DNA of 64,000 nt from Planococcus halotolerans (GTDB taxonomy: Bacteria; Bacillota; Bacilli; Bacillales_A; Planococcaceae), in the NCBI RefSeq assembly GCF_003289955.1, contig NZ_QLZR01000011.1, positions 19,180 to 83,179 on the forward strand. The letters are read 5' to 3'. Positions 29,180 to 38,177 of this stretch are shown piece after piece; positions within the stretch are counted from its first letter, which is position 1, and every line of letters begins with the position of its first letter. The translations under genes were made by a program, and so were the position numbers. The notes beneath the pieces are model-generated. The model had not been told where the DNA came from. It searched no databases and saw only the letters and a list, made by a program, of their open reading frames with translations.

Positions 29180-29662
29180 ATGCTTCGAGATAAACTGTTT
29201 GCCTACCATAAGTGGGCAAGCCAGGAAATCCTGTCACACATAGAAGGCCTTGGAGAAGAAATTTATACAAAAGAAGGAGACAGTTCCTTTCCTTCGATTA
29301 AAGAAACAGTCAGCCATGTCATCACCGTTGAAAAACTATGGCTGTTAAGAATGACCGGCATCGCAAAACCAGCAGCAGAACAATTCGGTGTAGATACGGC
29401 AGCAGAGGCAAAAGAGGCATTTATGCTGCTCCATGCGGAAATGGAACTGTATTTCTCGTCACTGAATGAAGAGCAGTGGCAGAAGCTTATGAAATTCACC
29501 AATCTCCGTGGGGATTCTTTTGAAGAAACGAGAGAAGAGATGCTTTTCGCTTTTATCAATCACGCTTCTTATCACCGGGGACAGATTGTTTCCTTGCTGA
29601 GGCAGTTCGGCAAGGAAGGAATTTTGACTGATTATATTTATTTTCCGAAAGAAAACCGCTGA
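29180..29662 (+). CDS. DinB/YfiT-family putative metal-dependent protein
   Basis: 160 residues, four-helix-bundle DinB fold. The metal-binding histidines are in place: His46 (TVSHVI) and His128/His132 (NHASYHRGQ). Members include damage-inducible proteins of unknown role and thiol-dependent (bacillithiol) S-transferases; a transferase role is a reasonable guess. The start has GAAAGAAGG upstream, 85 bases after the acetyltransferase. A terminator overlaps its end. Confidence 0.85.
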   Translation: MLRDKLFAYHKWASQEILSHIEGLGEEIYTKEGDSSFPSIKETVSHVITVEKLWLLRMTGIAKPAAEQFGVDTAAEAKEAFMLLHAEMELYFSSLNEEQWQKLMKFTNLRGDSFEETREEMLFAFINHASYHRGQIVSLLRQFGKEGILTDYIYFPKENR

Positions 29663-29686
29663 AAAATTCTCAGCGGTTTTTGCTTG
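29650..29686 (+). terminator. Terminator of dinB-like gene
   Basis: AAAACCGCTGA - AAAATTC - TCAGCGGTTTTTG; the hairpin includes the stop codon. Confidence 0.88.
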
Positions 29687-29731
29687 TAGAGAAAGAAATA
29701 TAGGAAATCGATATCCCGCAAGTCAGCTTCG

Positions 29732-29857
29732 CTTGCCAAAAATTTTGCTCCTGTCTCTGCATCGCTTCGCTAGCTTCGAGACATGAAAGGGCGTTGCATC
29801 GCTGCGCTAGCTTCGTCGCAAAGGTTCGACCGAATGCTGTTCGGTCAAACCTTTTCA
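29732..29857. repeat. Module B repeat (copy 4, with internal duplication)
   Basis: TTGCTCCTGTCTCTGCATCG, then two successive copies of GCATCGCTKCGCTAGCTTCG separated by AGACATGAAAGGGCGTT, then TCGCAAAGG and the hairpin AAAGGTTCGACCGAA - TGCTG - TTCGGTCAAACCTTT. The layout is nearly identical to the 8.2 kb copy except for the hairpin. Its end touches the stop codon of the carbonic anhydrase gene, where the hairpin could act as that gene's terminator. Confidence 0.72.
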
Positions 29858-30421
29858 GCGATTTTCATTTCCGTCTACAACCAAATCGAGTTTGCCGGTA
29901 GTCGGATCAATTACCAGTCCGTGTATCGGTACATTAATATCCATCAATGGATGATTGCGAACCATGTTGACACTATGGCGGACGCTTTCTGTAACATTAT
30001 CGAAACCACGCAGCCACTCATCGAGATTAACACCGGAATAGCGCATCATATCAATGGTTTCTTCAGCAATTCCTCTAGTCTTCATTTTTTCAAGGATTTT
30101 CTGGGGTTCAATGGCCGACATTCCACAATCATGATGTCCGATTATATAAACTTCATCAGCGTTTAGTTCATAAATCGCGACTATCAGGCTGCGCATGATT
30201 CCACCAAATGGATGGTTGATGACAGCGCCGGCTGACTTGACGATTTTTACGTCGCCATTCTTTAAATTCATGGATTTTGGCAGCAGTTCAAACAGCCGCG
30301 TATCCATGCAAGTCAAAATGACCATTTTCTTGTCAGGGAATTTTGTAGTGATGAATTGCTCATACTCTTCTTCTTGAACAAACTTTTTGTTATAGTCCAG
30401 TATTTCATTCAGCATTGACAC
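29855..30421 (-). CDS. Beta-class carbonic anhydrase
   Basis: 188 residues. The zinc site is complete: Cys38, the Asp40-Arg42 dyad in ILTCMDTRL, and His96/Cys99 in IIGHHDCGM. It interconverts CO2 and bicarbonate. I chose the GTG at 30421 because AAGGAG lies eight bases before it; an ATG six bases further in is also possible. Similar proteins in Bacillales (YtiB-like) are about 187 residues. Single gene; its stop lies against a module B hairpin. The upstream neighbour is mreBH on the same strand, separated by a terminator. Confidence 0.92.
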   Translation of the reverse strand: MSMLNEILDYNKKFVQEEEYEQFITTKFPDKKMVILTCMDTRLFELLPKSMNLKNGDVKIVKSAGAVINHPFGGIMRSLIVAIYELNADEVYIIGHHDCGMSAIEPQKILEKMKTRGIAEETIDMMRYSGVNLDEWLRGFDNVTESVRHSVNMVRNHPLMDINVPIHGLVIDPTTGKLDLVVDGNENR

Positions 30422-30502
30422 ATTTACCACTCCTTAAACTGTTACTGTCTTTTATTTTAATCGAAAATCAGGCTGATGACTATTTTCATCCGTAGACAAT
30501 AA

Positions 30503-30535
30503 AAAATCCGGAAGCATCAAAGCTTCCGGAATAGT
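30503..30535. terminator. Terminator of mreBH
   Basis: TCCGGAAGC - ATCAAA - GCTTCCGGA with AAAAAA on the plus-strand left side, i.e. a T-run for the minus-strand gene. Confidence 0.88.
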
Positions 30536-30536
30536 G

Positions 30537-31544
30537 TTATTTTGAAATTTTATCGAGTTTGTCCATCATGACGAGCGAACGTCCAGTGCCGATGGCAACT
30601 GATTCGAGTGGCATCGGTGCCATATGGACCGGTACTGAGATTTCTTCAGACAGCCATTGCTGCATGCCTTTCAGCAAAGCTCCGCCGCCAGTGATTACGA
30701 CACCTTGATCGACAATATCGCCTGATAGTTCAGCCGGGCAATTTTCAAGAGTGGCACGGATACACTCCAAAATAGCCAATAATGGCTCTTTCAGCGTTTC
30801 CTGAATTTCTGTTGAAGTTAAAGTGACTGTCTTCGGCAATCCGGTCATAATATCGCGTCCACGGATTTCCATGGTTTCTGCTTTATGTGGAATCAGCGCA
30901 TAGCCGATTTCTTTTTTGATATTTTCCGCAGTGCGTTCACCGATTAATACATTGTAATGCTTGCGTACGTATTGGACGATATCCTCATCCATACGGTCTC
31001 CGGCCACTTTTACAGTATTGGAGGAAACAACGCCTCCGAACGAAATGATGCCGACTTCTGTCGTGCCGCCGCCGATATCCACGATGACGCTCGCAATCGG
31101 TTCGCTTACAGGAAGATCAGCGCCGATGGCAGCAGCAACCGGTTCTTCGATTAAATGAACGCTTTTCGCGCCGCTTTGTTTAACTGCATCATGAATGGCC
31201 CGGCGTTCCACTGAAGTGGCGCCGGAAGGGGTACAGATCATGACATTCGGTTTCCGGTAAGCAGCCCCCATTTGCTTCGCTGCTTTTTGCATAACCATTT
31301 TCAGTAAATCTGTGGTCACATCAAAATCGGCGATTACGCCATCCTTGAGCGGGCGCACCACACGGATGGAAGCTGGCGTTTTGCCGATCATTGCTTTGGC
31401 TTCTTCGCCGATTGCGATAACTCTACCGGTTTTAGTGTCCAAGGCTACTACTGAAGGTTCATTTAAAATAATGCCTTTTGCTTTTGTATAAACAAGTATA
31501 TTTGCGGTTCCTAAGTCAATTCCGATATCCGATGAAGAAAACAT
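30537..31544 (-). CDS. mreBH: MreB-family actin-like cell-shape protein (MreBH-like)
   Basis: 335 residues. The actin-fold nucleotide motifs [32 protein letters not shown] and [13 protein letters not shown] are present. Of the three B. subtilis paralogues, the wording [22 protein letters not shown] fits MreBH best, rather than MreB or Mbl. It should form membrane filaments that guide cell-wall synthesis enzymes. ATG 31544 follows AGGAGGAG; the frame extends further upstream without support. It is monocistronic, away from any mreCD or spoIIIJ genes. Paralogue assignment is from memory of the sequences. Confidence 0.8.
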   Translation of the reverse strand: MFSSSDIGIDLGTANILVYTKAKGIILNEPSVVALDTKTGRVIAIGEEAKAMIGKTPASIRVVRPLKDGVIADFDVTTDLLKMVMQKAAKQMGAAYRKPNVMICTPSGATSVERRAIHDAVKQSGAKSVHLIEEPVAAAIGADLPVSEPIASVIVDIGGGTTEVGIISFGGVVSSNTVKVAGDRMDEDIVQYVRKHYNVLIGERTAENIKKEIGYALIPHKAETMEIRGRDIMTGLPKTVTLTSTEIQETLKEPLLAILECIRATLENCPAELSGDIVDQGVVITGGGALLKGMQQWLSEEISVPVHMAPMPLESVAIGTGRSLVMMDKLDKISK

Positions 31545-31756
31545 GCCTAAACTCCTCCTAATATAAAACAAGTCCATTTTGAATTTTAACACGCTTAAAT
31601 CCAGCTGTTTTTTTCAGTGCAGCAGAATGCAATATAACGGGGGCCTATCGAATTAAGAAGGTGATGTTTTGTGGGACGTTTGATTTAGTATGTAATCGAT
31701 GTGCAAATGAAATGTTTCCAAACTGTAATCTTTCGGTCATTTTAATCTAGTAAAAA

Positions 31757-31798
31757 AGCAGACTTTTTTGTTAAAAAAGTCTGCTTTCAAGTATAAAA
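31757..31798. terminator. Terminator of the 46-aa membrane protein gene
   Basis: AAAGCAGACTTTTTT - GTT - AAAAAAGTCTGCTTT, a perfect 15 bp stem that on the minus strand is followed by TTTTTTAC. Confidence 0.85.
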
Positions 31799-31799
31799 T

Positions 31800-31940
31800 T
31801 TAGTATTTGCGATCCGGATGCGGATCTACGTGCTCTGCGTCATGTGTATGCAATTCTTTCCCTAAATAATGGAGCAACGTGAAGAAGAACATGAAGATTA
31901 CAGCCATAAAACCTAATACTGTGACAATACCAGACAACAT
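31800..31940 (-). CDS. Small membrane protein with His-rich tail (46 aa)
   Basis: Starts MLSGIVTVLGFMAVIFMFFF and continues TLLHYLGKEL, then a tail with five His among its last 17 residues (HTHDAEHVDPHPDRKY). One transmembrane helix with the His-rich end on one side. The ATG has AGGGGAG upstream, and a perfect terminator follows two bases after the stop. The tail could bind metal or be a pH-sensitive contact surface; the family is not recognised. Too short for routine gene finding, but signals are complete. Confidence 0.68.
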   Translation of the reverse strand: MLSGIVTVLGFMAVIFMFFFTLLHYLGKELHTHDAEHVDPHPDRKY

Positions 31941-32025
31941 GATGATAACTCCCCTCTCGACTATGATTATCATATCTTAGTATACATGATAATTGAAAAA
32001 AGATTAAGTGTCGAATTAGTGAGAT

Positions 32026-33258
32026 TTAAAATGCCCAATTGCCGTTTCTGAAAATCGGCTCACGTGTGCCGTCTTCCAAAATACCGTCAATATCCATCTT
32101 TTCAGAACCGACCATGAAATCGACATGCGTAATACTTTGGTTCAAGCCATGTTCAAGCAATTCCTCGGAAGACATTTTCTTGCCGCCTTCAAGGCAGAAA
32201 GAGTAAGCGCTCCCGATAGCGAAATGGTTTGAAGCATTTTCATCAAATAAAGTGTTGTAGAAAAGGATGTTGGAAGCTGAGATTGGTGATTCATGCGGCA
32301 CAAGAGCAACTTCTCCCAGATAATGTGAACCTTCGTCAGTATCAACCAATTGCTTCAATACATCTTCGCCATGCTTTGCCGTTACGTCTGTAATGCGTCC
32401 GTTTTCAAAAGTGACTTTGAAATCATCAATGATATTTCCGCCGTAACTAAGTGGTTTCGTGCTCGAAACATAACCGTTTACGCCGTCTCTTTGTGGAACA
32501 GTGAATACTTCCTCGGTTGGCATATTGGCCATGAAAGCATCACCTTTTTCATTGATTGAACCGGCACCGCACCATAAATGCCCTTTTGGAAGAGCAACTT
32601 CCAAGTCAGTGGAAGGGGAAGTGTAATGCAATTTCGAATATTTTTTGCCGTTCAGGTAATCGACTTTGGTATGCAATAACGCATCATGTTCTTTCCACGC
32701 TTCAATCGGCTGGTCCAAATCTGCGCGGACCGCTTTGAAGATGGCTTCCCATAAAGCTTCAATTTGCTGTTCTTCCGGCACATCCGGGAAAACTTTAGCT
32801 GCCCATGCTTTTGAAGGAGCAGCAAGAACCGTCCAGCTGATTTTGTCGGATTGAACATATTGGCGGTATTTATTGAGTGCCTGTCCACTTGCCTTCTGGA
32901 AGGCAGCAATGCGTTTGGAATCGATTCCTTTCAAAAGATCAGGGCTTTGCGAAACAATGCTCATGAAAGCAGCACCTTGCTCCGCCAATTGCTCCCGCTC
33001 CTGAACTTTCCAGGAAGGAAACTCCGAGAAGGAATCTTCCGGAGCCATTTCGAAACGCAGTCTTGATACTTCATCGTCATTCCAGTCTACGAATACTTGT
33101 TTTGCCCCAGTTTCGTATGCTTTTTTTACAATAAGGCGTACAAGTGGTGCTGCCTCGAGTGAAGCTGCTATGTAAAGTTGTTGGTTTGGCTGGATGTTAA
33201 CGCCAACCTTTACCGCCAATTCGGCATAGCGTGTCAATTTATCGTTTAATGATGTCAA
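32026..33258 (-). CDS. M29-family aminopeptidase (second copy)
   Basis: 410 residues from the TTG at 33258. It aligns along its whole length with the AmpS-like protein at 20.3 kb (shared LTRYAELAVKVGVNIQ-type start, EVALVPHESPISASN, TLFDENASNHFAIG, and the end NGNWAF). I chose TTG because AGGAGAG is spaced correctly and the length then equals the paralogue; the frame runs 18 bases further to an ATG lying before that ribosome site. It is a metal-dependent cytosolic aminopeptidase and stands alone, convergent with nothing. Confidence 0.92.
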   Translation of the reverse strand: MTSLNDKLTRYAELAVKVGVNIQPNQQLYIAASLEAAPLVRLIVKKAYETGAKQVFVDWNDDEVSRLRFEMAPEDSFSEFPSWKVQEREQLAEQGAAFMSIVSQSPDLLKGIDSKRIAAFQKASGQALNKYRQYVQSDKISWTVLAAPSKAWAAKVFPDVPEEQQIEALWEAIFKAVRADLDQPIEAWKEHDALLHTKVDYLNGKKYSKLHYTSPSTDLEVALPKGHLWCGAGSINEKGDAFMANMPTEEVFTVPQRDGVNGYVSSTKPLSYGGNIIDDFKVTFENGRITDVTAKHGEDVLKQLVDTDEGSHYLGEVALVPHESPISASNILFYNTLFDENASNHFAIGSAYSFCLEGGKKMSSEELLEHGLNQSITHVDFMVGSEKMDIDGILEDGTREPIFRNGNWAF

Positions 33259-33484
33259 ATGAATCTCTCCTCTCATCTCTATTATAGTATCAATTTTCAG
33301 TCATAGTCCGCAATGCCTGCCTGCTAAATATCCATGTTATTCCGAAAATCATTGAGAAAATCTAACTTTATAGGTCTTAAGTATCTTTGTGGTAAAAAGA
33401 TTCGGACTTTATTTGTGTGGATATCCAGTAGTGAGGTTTTTCTGGCTAAGGTTTGAGGAATACAGTAATGAGGAGCTGAGTTTG

Positions 33485-34792
33485 ATGAAAACACAAGTCT
33501 TTATCAGCGGCGGCGGTATCGGTGGCCTTACACTCGCCCTTAAACTTGTTCAGCGGAATGTTGAAGTAGTAATGGCAGAGCGTTTAAAGGCAAAAGCGCC
33601 TACATATAAAGGGGAATTGCTGCAGCCAAAAAGCCTGCAGATATTCGAGGGATTGGGCCTTTACGACGAAATTACTGCCCGTAGCAACGAAATCAAAGTC
33701 CTGGATATGCTCGAACTGTCCAGTTCACTTCAGGTCCGTGACCAGACTTTCATGGATTACAGCGTATTGCCCGGTAAATTTAATGCTGCCTTCATGGTGC
33801 ATCACGAAGAACTCAAGGATATTCTATTGAAGGCTGCATCAGAATATAAGAATTTCCATTATATGTCGGGAACATCCTGTACCGGATATACCGAAAACAC
33901 AGCATTGCTGAAAGCAGGCAAGGAAAAATTGGAAGTCGAGGCAGAATTCTTTTTTGGTGCAGAGGGAAGAGCATCTGTGACAAGAAAGCATATGGAAGTT
34001 GATATTAAACAAACTGCCTATAATCATCATTTTTTAACAGTATCTTTCCCGAGGCCTGAAACTTTTACGGACGGTCAAATTATCTCTACATATAATCGTT
34101 TTCTTGGTTTATTTCCATTGCCAGATAATCAGGTGCGGTCAGTCTATCTGATTCCGGAGGGAGATTATAAGGAACTGAAGGAAAAACCGATCAGTCATTT
34201 CCACAAGCTATATACGGATCTCGCTCCGGCCATGGACGGCTATGTCCAGCAGTTGACTGATTGGAAGAAAATTCAATTGATGATTCCAGTGATGTTTCAT
34301 GCACCCTCGTACGTCAGGGACAATAAAGCGATTATCGGCGATGCAGCGCACGCCGTCCATCCCATGGCGGGAGAAGGCATGAATATGGCGATCCAGGACG
34401 CAGATATTCTTGGCGAGCTCACAGCGGATATGATTGAAAACCATAAAAAAAATCCCGAAAATTTAAAATGGTATGAGAAAGTCCGTTATAAACGGGCGGA
34501 TCATGTCATCCAGCTCAGCCACTTGGCTGCGCTTGCGTATTCCTATCCATTCAAACCGGTCAGCTTTCTTCGCCAGAAAACATTCGAACGGATGGAAGAG
34601 GATCCAATTCTTCATTTCAAGCAAATGCTTAATGTCTCAGGACTCGGCATGTGGAAGGAAAACGTAAGGGACAGATTTATCCAGGGAGGCATTATTCCTG
34701 TCCGTTTAAGGGATCTCCCGAAAAAATCAAAAGAGCTGAGATATTACACAAGGGAAGACGATTATCCATGGAAAGATGAGGGGTTAATATGA
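33485..34792 (+). CDS. FAD-dependent monooxygenase (UbiH/PHBH type)
   Basis: 435 residues. The N-terminal dinucleotide fold FISGGGIGGLTLALKL (GGGIGG at 9-14) and the FAD ribityl motif IIGDAAHAVHPMAGEGMNMA define the aromatic-ring hydroxylase family (UbiH, PHBH). The C-terminal part is longer than minimal members. It should hydroxylate an aromatic or polyene substrate with NAD(P)H and O2; the substrate is unknown. ATG 33485 has GAGGAG upstream. Its stop overlaps the next start (ATGA), so it is coupled to a methyltransferase, suggesting hydroxylation followed by O-methylation. Confidence 0.85.
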   Translation: MKTQVFISGGGIGGLTLALKLVQRNVEVVMAERLKAKAPTYKGELLQPKSLQIFEGLGLYDEITARSNEIKVLDMLELSSSLQVRDQTFMDYSVLPGKFNAAFMVHHEELKDILLKAASEYKNFHYMSGTSCTGYTENTALLKAGKEKLEVEAEFFFGAEGRASVTRKHMEVDIKQTAYNHHFLTVSFPRPETFTDGQIISTYNRFLGLFPLPDNQVRSVYLIPEGDYKELKEKPISHFHKLYTDLAPAMDGYVQQLTDWKKIQLMIPVMFHAPSYVRDNKAIIGDAAHAVHPMAGEGMNMAIQDADILGELTADMIENHKKNPENLKWYEKVRYKRADHVIQLSHLAALAYSYPFKPVSFLRQKTFERMEEDPILHFKQMLNVSGLGMWKENVRDRFIQGGIIPVRLRDLPKKSKELRYYTREDDYPWKDEGLI

Positions 34793-35775
34793 TAGATGTG
34801 ATGAAAATGTTTAAAGCCAGGATGTATATGAAGAGAAATGAACCATTCCTTTACAGTTGGCATGCCTATGTCGGTTATGAACTGGATTTGTTTAAGGCCT
34901 TTGAGCGGCCGATGGCCAAATCGGATGTCGCAGATGCTTATGGATTGGACGAAAAACTTCTTGAGCAATGGGTGGCCGTCGGGGTTTCCATTGGACATCT
35001 CAAAGAGGCTGGGCGCGGACGCCATAAGCTCGCTAATACATGGAAATTGCCTAAACCGAAAGGGGATAATTCTTCCGGCGTATTGTTGAAGGAAATGATG
35101 GAGCTTCATATACCGACGCTCCTGAATTACCCGGAAATGATGCGCAACAGCAACCGGCTTCATTTTGATGAAGAAAAACACGCTGGCACGGTGGCCGAAA
35201 CAAGCAGATTGCTCGAAGTGCTGGCTATGCCTAAAATGTCGAAGCGCATCCGTGAAAACGATATCCGTTCGGTACTGGATATCGGCTGCGGAGAAGCGGG
35301 CTACATTAAAAAATTAGCCGGCAGATTTCCGGAAACCCGATTCACCGGTATTGAAATCAGTGAAGAAGTGACAGAAAAAGCGCAGCAGCTGACAGCCGAG
35401 GATGAAAATATCGAAATTCAAAATGCGGATTTATGGGATTATCATCCCGAACAGACTTTTGATATGGTGATGATGAATAATGTTCTCCATTATATTGATC
35501 TCGAAAAGCGCGAAGCACTGATTTATGAATTGGCCGGATGGGTCAGTCCTGGCGGCGTACTTTCAATCGTCACGCCCATCGCCGGGAGCAGCGACGATCC
35601 TCCATTTGCAAATGTCTTCAACAGTTTCTTTTCTTCCTTCGATAATCTGTACCGCCTTCCTACCCGCGAAGAATTACGTGATTGGGGACAAGCGGCCGGA
35701 CTGGAAATGCTCGGCATCCACACTGTCATCAAAGAGGGTGGCTGGTATATTGCGCAGTACAGTAAACCTCAATAG
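34789..35775 (+). CDS. SAM-dependent methyltransferase with N-terminal helical domain
   Basis: 328 residues. SAM motif I is VLDIGCGEAGYIKKLAG (163-179), followed by FTGIEISEEV, DMVMMNNVLHYID and SPGGVLSIVTP, a class I fold. The first ~140 residues resemble the winged-helix dimerisation domain of small-molecule O-methyltransferases (YVGYELDLFKAFE ... DVADAYGLDEKLLEQW). It follows the FAD monooxygenase with a 4-base overlap. Together they look like a two-step tailoring unit. A terminator follows, so no further pathway genes are in this operon. Confidence 0.85.
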   Translation: MIDVMKMFKARMYMKRNEPFLYSWHAYVGYELDLFKAFERPMAKSDVADAYGLDEKLLEQWVAVGVSIGHLKEAGRGRHKLANTWKLPKPKGDNSSGVLLKEMMELHIPTLLNYPEMMRNSNRLHFDEEKHAGTVAETSRLLEVLAMPKMSKRIRENDIRSVLDIGCGEAGYIKKLAGRFPETRFTGIEISEEVTEKAQQLTAEDENIEIQNADLWDYHPEQTFDMVMMNNVLHYIDLEKREALIYELAGWVSPGGVLSIVTPIAGSSDDPPFANVFNSFFSSFDNLYRLPTREELRDWGQAAGLEMLGIHTVIKEGGWYIAQYSKPQ

Positions 35776-35793
35776 AAATTACAGATAAATATT

Positions 35794-35827
35794 AAAAAGC
35801 CCCCGAAAAAATTCGGGGGCTTTTCTT
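35794..35827 (+). terminator. Terminator of the monooxygenase-methyltransferase operon
   Basis: AAAAAGCCCCCGAA - AAAA - TTCGGGGGCTTTTCTTT. Confidence 0.92.
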
Positions 35828-35868
35828 TGTCCAGACTCTAACAGCCCGGCTCTTCGATGTCGCTTTTC
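35828..35868. repeat. Deleted remnant of module A repeat
   Basis: GTCCAGACTCTAACAGCCCG, GCTCTTCG, then ATGTCGCTTTTC. The two outer edges of module A are present but the ~80-200 bases between them are missing. The left part matches the rRNA P2 promoter region at 63683-63698 with one base deleted. Confidence 0.6.
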
Positions 35869-36093
35869 TTATTTCCGCAGCGAGCCAAGTTCCTGGGCGA
35901 TTGCCTGCATTTCATTTGGTGTGATATTATCACGCTTTTTGACCATTTCATACAAATCGCGCAAATCCTCATACTGTGAAGCATTGAAATGTTCAGCTTT
36001 CATCGCATCGACATTAACCATCCGCAATTTAGCTTTTATTTCCTCGATCATGTAATTGACGTTTTCTGGAGACTGTTTCGATAAGTCCATCAT
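35869..36093 (-). CDS. yfkK: DUF1128 (UPF0435) family protein YfkK
   Basis: 74 residues, all helical and hydrophilic. It resembles B. subtilis YfkK along its length ([55 protein letters not shown]). Function is unknown for the family. Two adjacent ATG codons could start it; AAAGGCAGGAAC lies upstream. In B. subtilis yfkK also lies near a YihY-family gene, as here (38.2 kb). Confidence 0.85.
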   Translation of the reverse strand: MMDLSKQSPENVNYMIEEIKAKLRMVNVDAMKAEHFNASQYEDLRDLYEMVKKRDNITPNEMQAIAQELGSLRK

Positions 36094-36148
36094 AAGTTCC
36101 TGCCTTTCGGTATGGTATGCCTTATCATTTCACTTATCAAAAAAAATG

Positions 36149-37522
36149 TCAATTTCCTGAACGTGCAAGTTCAGCTTTCTCAATTTTTTCTTCTTTCGCT
36201 TTTGCAACGATTCTCTTCGTTTCATAAACAATTACACCTGACAGGCCAAGAAGACCGATTAAGTTCGGCACTGCCATTAAACCGTTCATAACATCAGAGA
36301 ATGTCCAGACGACCGTAAGTGAAGCAGTTGCGCCAAGGAAGACAGCTGCAACAAATAGTACACGGTATACAATCAGCAAGTTCGGGCTCTTGAATAAATA
36401 TTGGAAACATTTCTCGCCGTAATAAGACCAGCCGATAATTGTCGAAGAGGCGAAGAAAATCAAACCGAATGCGACAATGTAAGGACCTACTCCGCCAAGA
36501 TACTGACCGAATGCCGCACTAGTCAAAGGCGCGCCTTCAAGTCCTTCTTGCGTATACAGACCGGACATGACAATCGTAATTCCTGTAATCGAACAAACGA
36601 TCAATGTATCAAACAGAACTTGTGTCATAGATACGAGTGCCTGACGGCCAGGCATATCCGTTTTGGCTGCAGCAGCAGCGATTGGCGCTGAACCAAGACC
36701 GGCTTCGTTGGAGAATACCCCGCGGGCAACACCATAACGGATTGCGGCACCGATTGCTCCGCCGGCAGCAGCTTCACCTGTAAACGCGGCACTGAAGATC
36801 GTGCCGATAGCGGCAGGGATCAAGTCGAAATTCATGACCATAATAACTAATCCTGCAATAACATAAAACAAAACCATAAAAGGAACAAAGAATGCGGTAA
36901 CTTTACCGATTGTCTTAATCCCGCCCAATATTACTAATCCTGCAAATGCAGTAAGGAGGAGTCCTGTGGCCCATGGAGCCAGACCGAATGTTTCATCAAC
37001 AATTGAAGCAACAGAATTGGACTGCGTCATGTTGCCGATTCCGAACGCGGCGATTGCGCCAAAAATAGCGAACAGCACAGCCAGCCATTTCTGCTTCAAA
37101 CCATGTTCCAAATAATACATCGGCCCTCCGGCCATCTGTCCCTTTGAATCGGTAATGCGATATTTAACAGCCAAAACCGCTTCCCCGTACTTTGTAGCCA
37201 TCCCGAAGAATGCAGAAAGCCACATCCAGAAGATTGCTCCTGGACCACCGAGTACAACAGCAGTGGCGACCCCGACGATATTACCGGTACCGACAGTGGC
37301 TGCCATGGCAGTTGAAAGGGCCTGGAAGTGAGAAATGTCCCCTTTAGAGTCTTTATCAACATTTTTGGAAAAAGTTAATTTAAGTGCATAAGGCAATAAA
37401 CGAAGTTGAAGGACCCCGAGACGTACTGTAAGATAAATTCCTGTTCCGACAATCAGGATTAAGAGAGGGACTCCCCAAACATACCCACTGATCGTGCCCA
37501 ATAATTCTTCAAATCTTTCCAT
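36149..37522 (-). CDS. Sodium:alanine/glycine symporter, AgcS family
   Basis: 457 residues with about ten to eleven helices. Family signatures are TAMAATVGTGNIVGVATAV, GGPGAIFWMWLSAFFGMATKYGE and GVARGVFSNEAGLGSAPIAA. It imports alanine or glycine with Na+. ATG 37522 is preceded by AGGGGGAAAC; the frame continues upstream but has no better start. It is divergent from the YtxH-domain gene and stands alone. Confidence 0.93.
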   Translation of the reverse strand: MERFEELLGTISGYVWGVPLLILIVGTGIYLTVRLGVLQLRLLPYALKLTFSKNVDKDSKGDISHFQALSTAMAATVGTGNIVGVATAVVLGGPGAIFWMWLSAFFGMATKYGEAVLAVKYRITDSKGQMAGGPMYYLEHGLKQKWLAVLFAIFGAIAAFGIGNMTQSNSVASIVDETFGLAPWATGLLLTAFAGLVILGGIKTIGKVTAFFVPFMVLFYVIAGLVIMVMNFDLIPAAIGTIFSAAFTGEAAAGGAIGAAIRYGVARGVFSNEAGLGSAPIAAAAAKTDMPGRQALVSMTQVLFDTLIVCSITGITIVMSGLYTQEGLEGAPLTSAAFGQYLGGVGPYIVAFGLIFFASSTIIGWSYYGEKCFQYLFKSPNLLIVYRVLFVAAVFLGATASLTVVWTFSDVMNGLMAVPNLIGLLGLSGVIVYETKRIVAKAKEEKIEKAELARSGN

Positions 37523-37715
37523 CAAGTTTCCCCCTAAGTTATGTAATTCTATTTCCTGATATAATTTTACACCTCCTGTTGATTTAATATTCCGAAAGTT
37601 CTTGCCTATAGTCAAGGCTTTTTTAAAATTTTATGAGATAAGTTTAAATATGTTGCAATTAGGGAAAAATTCAAAAGACACGCTAGAACAAACTATTCTT
37701 TGGGAGGAATTCAGA

Positions 37716-38177
37716 ATGAGCCAAAACAAATTGATGACAGGACTATTAGTAGGGGCGGCAGTGGGAGTAATTGTTTCCCTATTTGACCGCAATACCCGCA
37801 ATGATGTAATGCAGAAATCGAAAAAGGTTTCTGAGAACGCGAAATACTATGCAAGCAATAAAGATGAATTGAAGTCTGCAGTTCAGCAGCAGGCAAACAG
37901 ATTCCAAAATCTTTATGAGCGCGTTTCTGATGACGCTTCTTATGTTGGGGATAAAGTCAATGAATTGAAAGAATTGACTCCTCAGGTAAAAGAAATGGCT
38001 ATGGATACGAAAGAGGCGTTCGTTGATACGAAAGAAGCAGTTGTTGATTCGACGAAGGATGTCAAATCAGCACTCAAGGAAGATGACCCATCTGCTTCAT
38101 CATCATTGACTGATGACAACAGCAGCTCATCAAACAATAATTCGAACCGCGATGCGGAATATGGGAAAAAACAGTAA
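37716..38177 (+). CDS. YtxH domain protein
   Basis: 153 residues. One N-terminal hydrophobic helix (LMTGLLVGAAVGVIVSLF) followed by a charged helical stretch (residues ~25-125) and a Ser/Asn-rich tail. This is the YtxH layout, seen in general-stress proteins of Bacillales. The start has GGGAGGAATT upstream. Its end overlaps the likely start of the YihY-family gene by 17 bases, so the two are coexpressed. In the B. subtilis yfk region a comparable small gene lies next to yfkH. Confidence 0.8.
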   Translation: MSQNKLMTGLLVGAAVGVIVSLFDRNTRNDVMQKSKKVSENAKYYASNKDELKSAVQQQANRFQNLYERVSDDASYVGDKVNELKELTPQVKEMAMDTKEAFVDTKEAVVDSTKDVKSALKEDDPSASSSLTDDNSSSSNNNSNRDAEYGKKQ

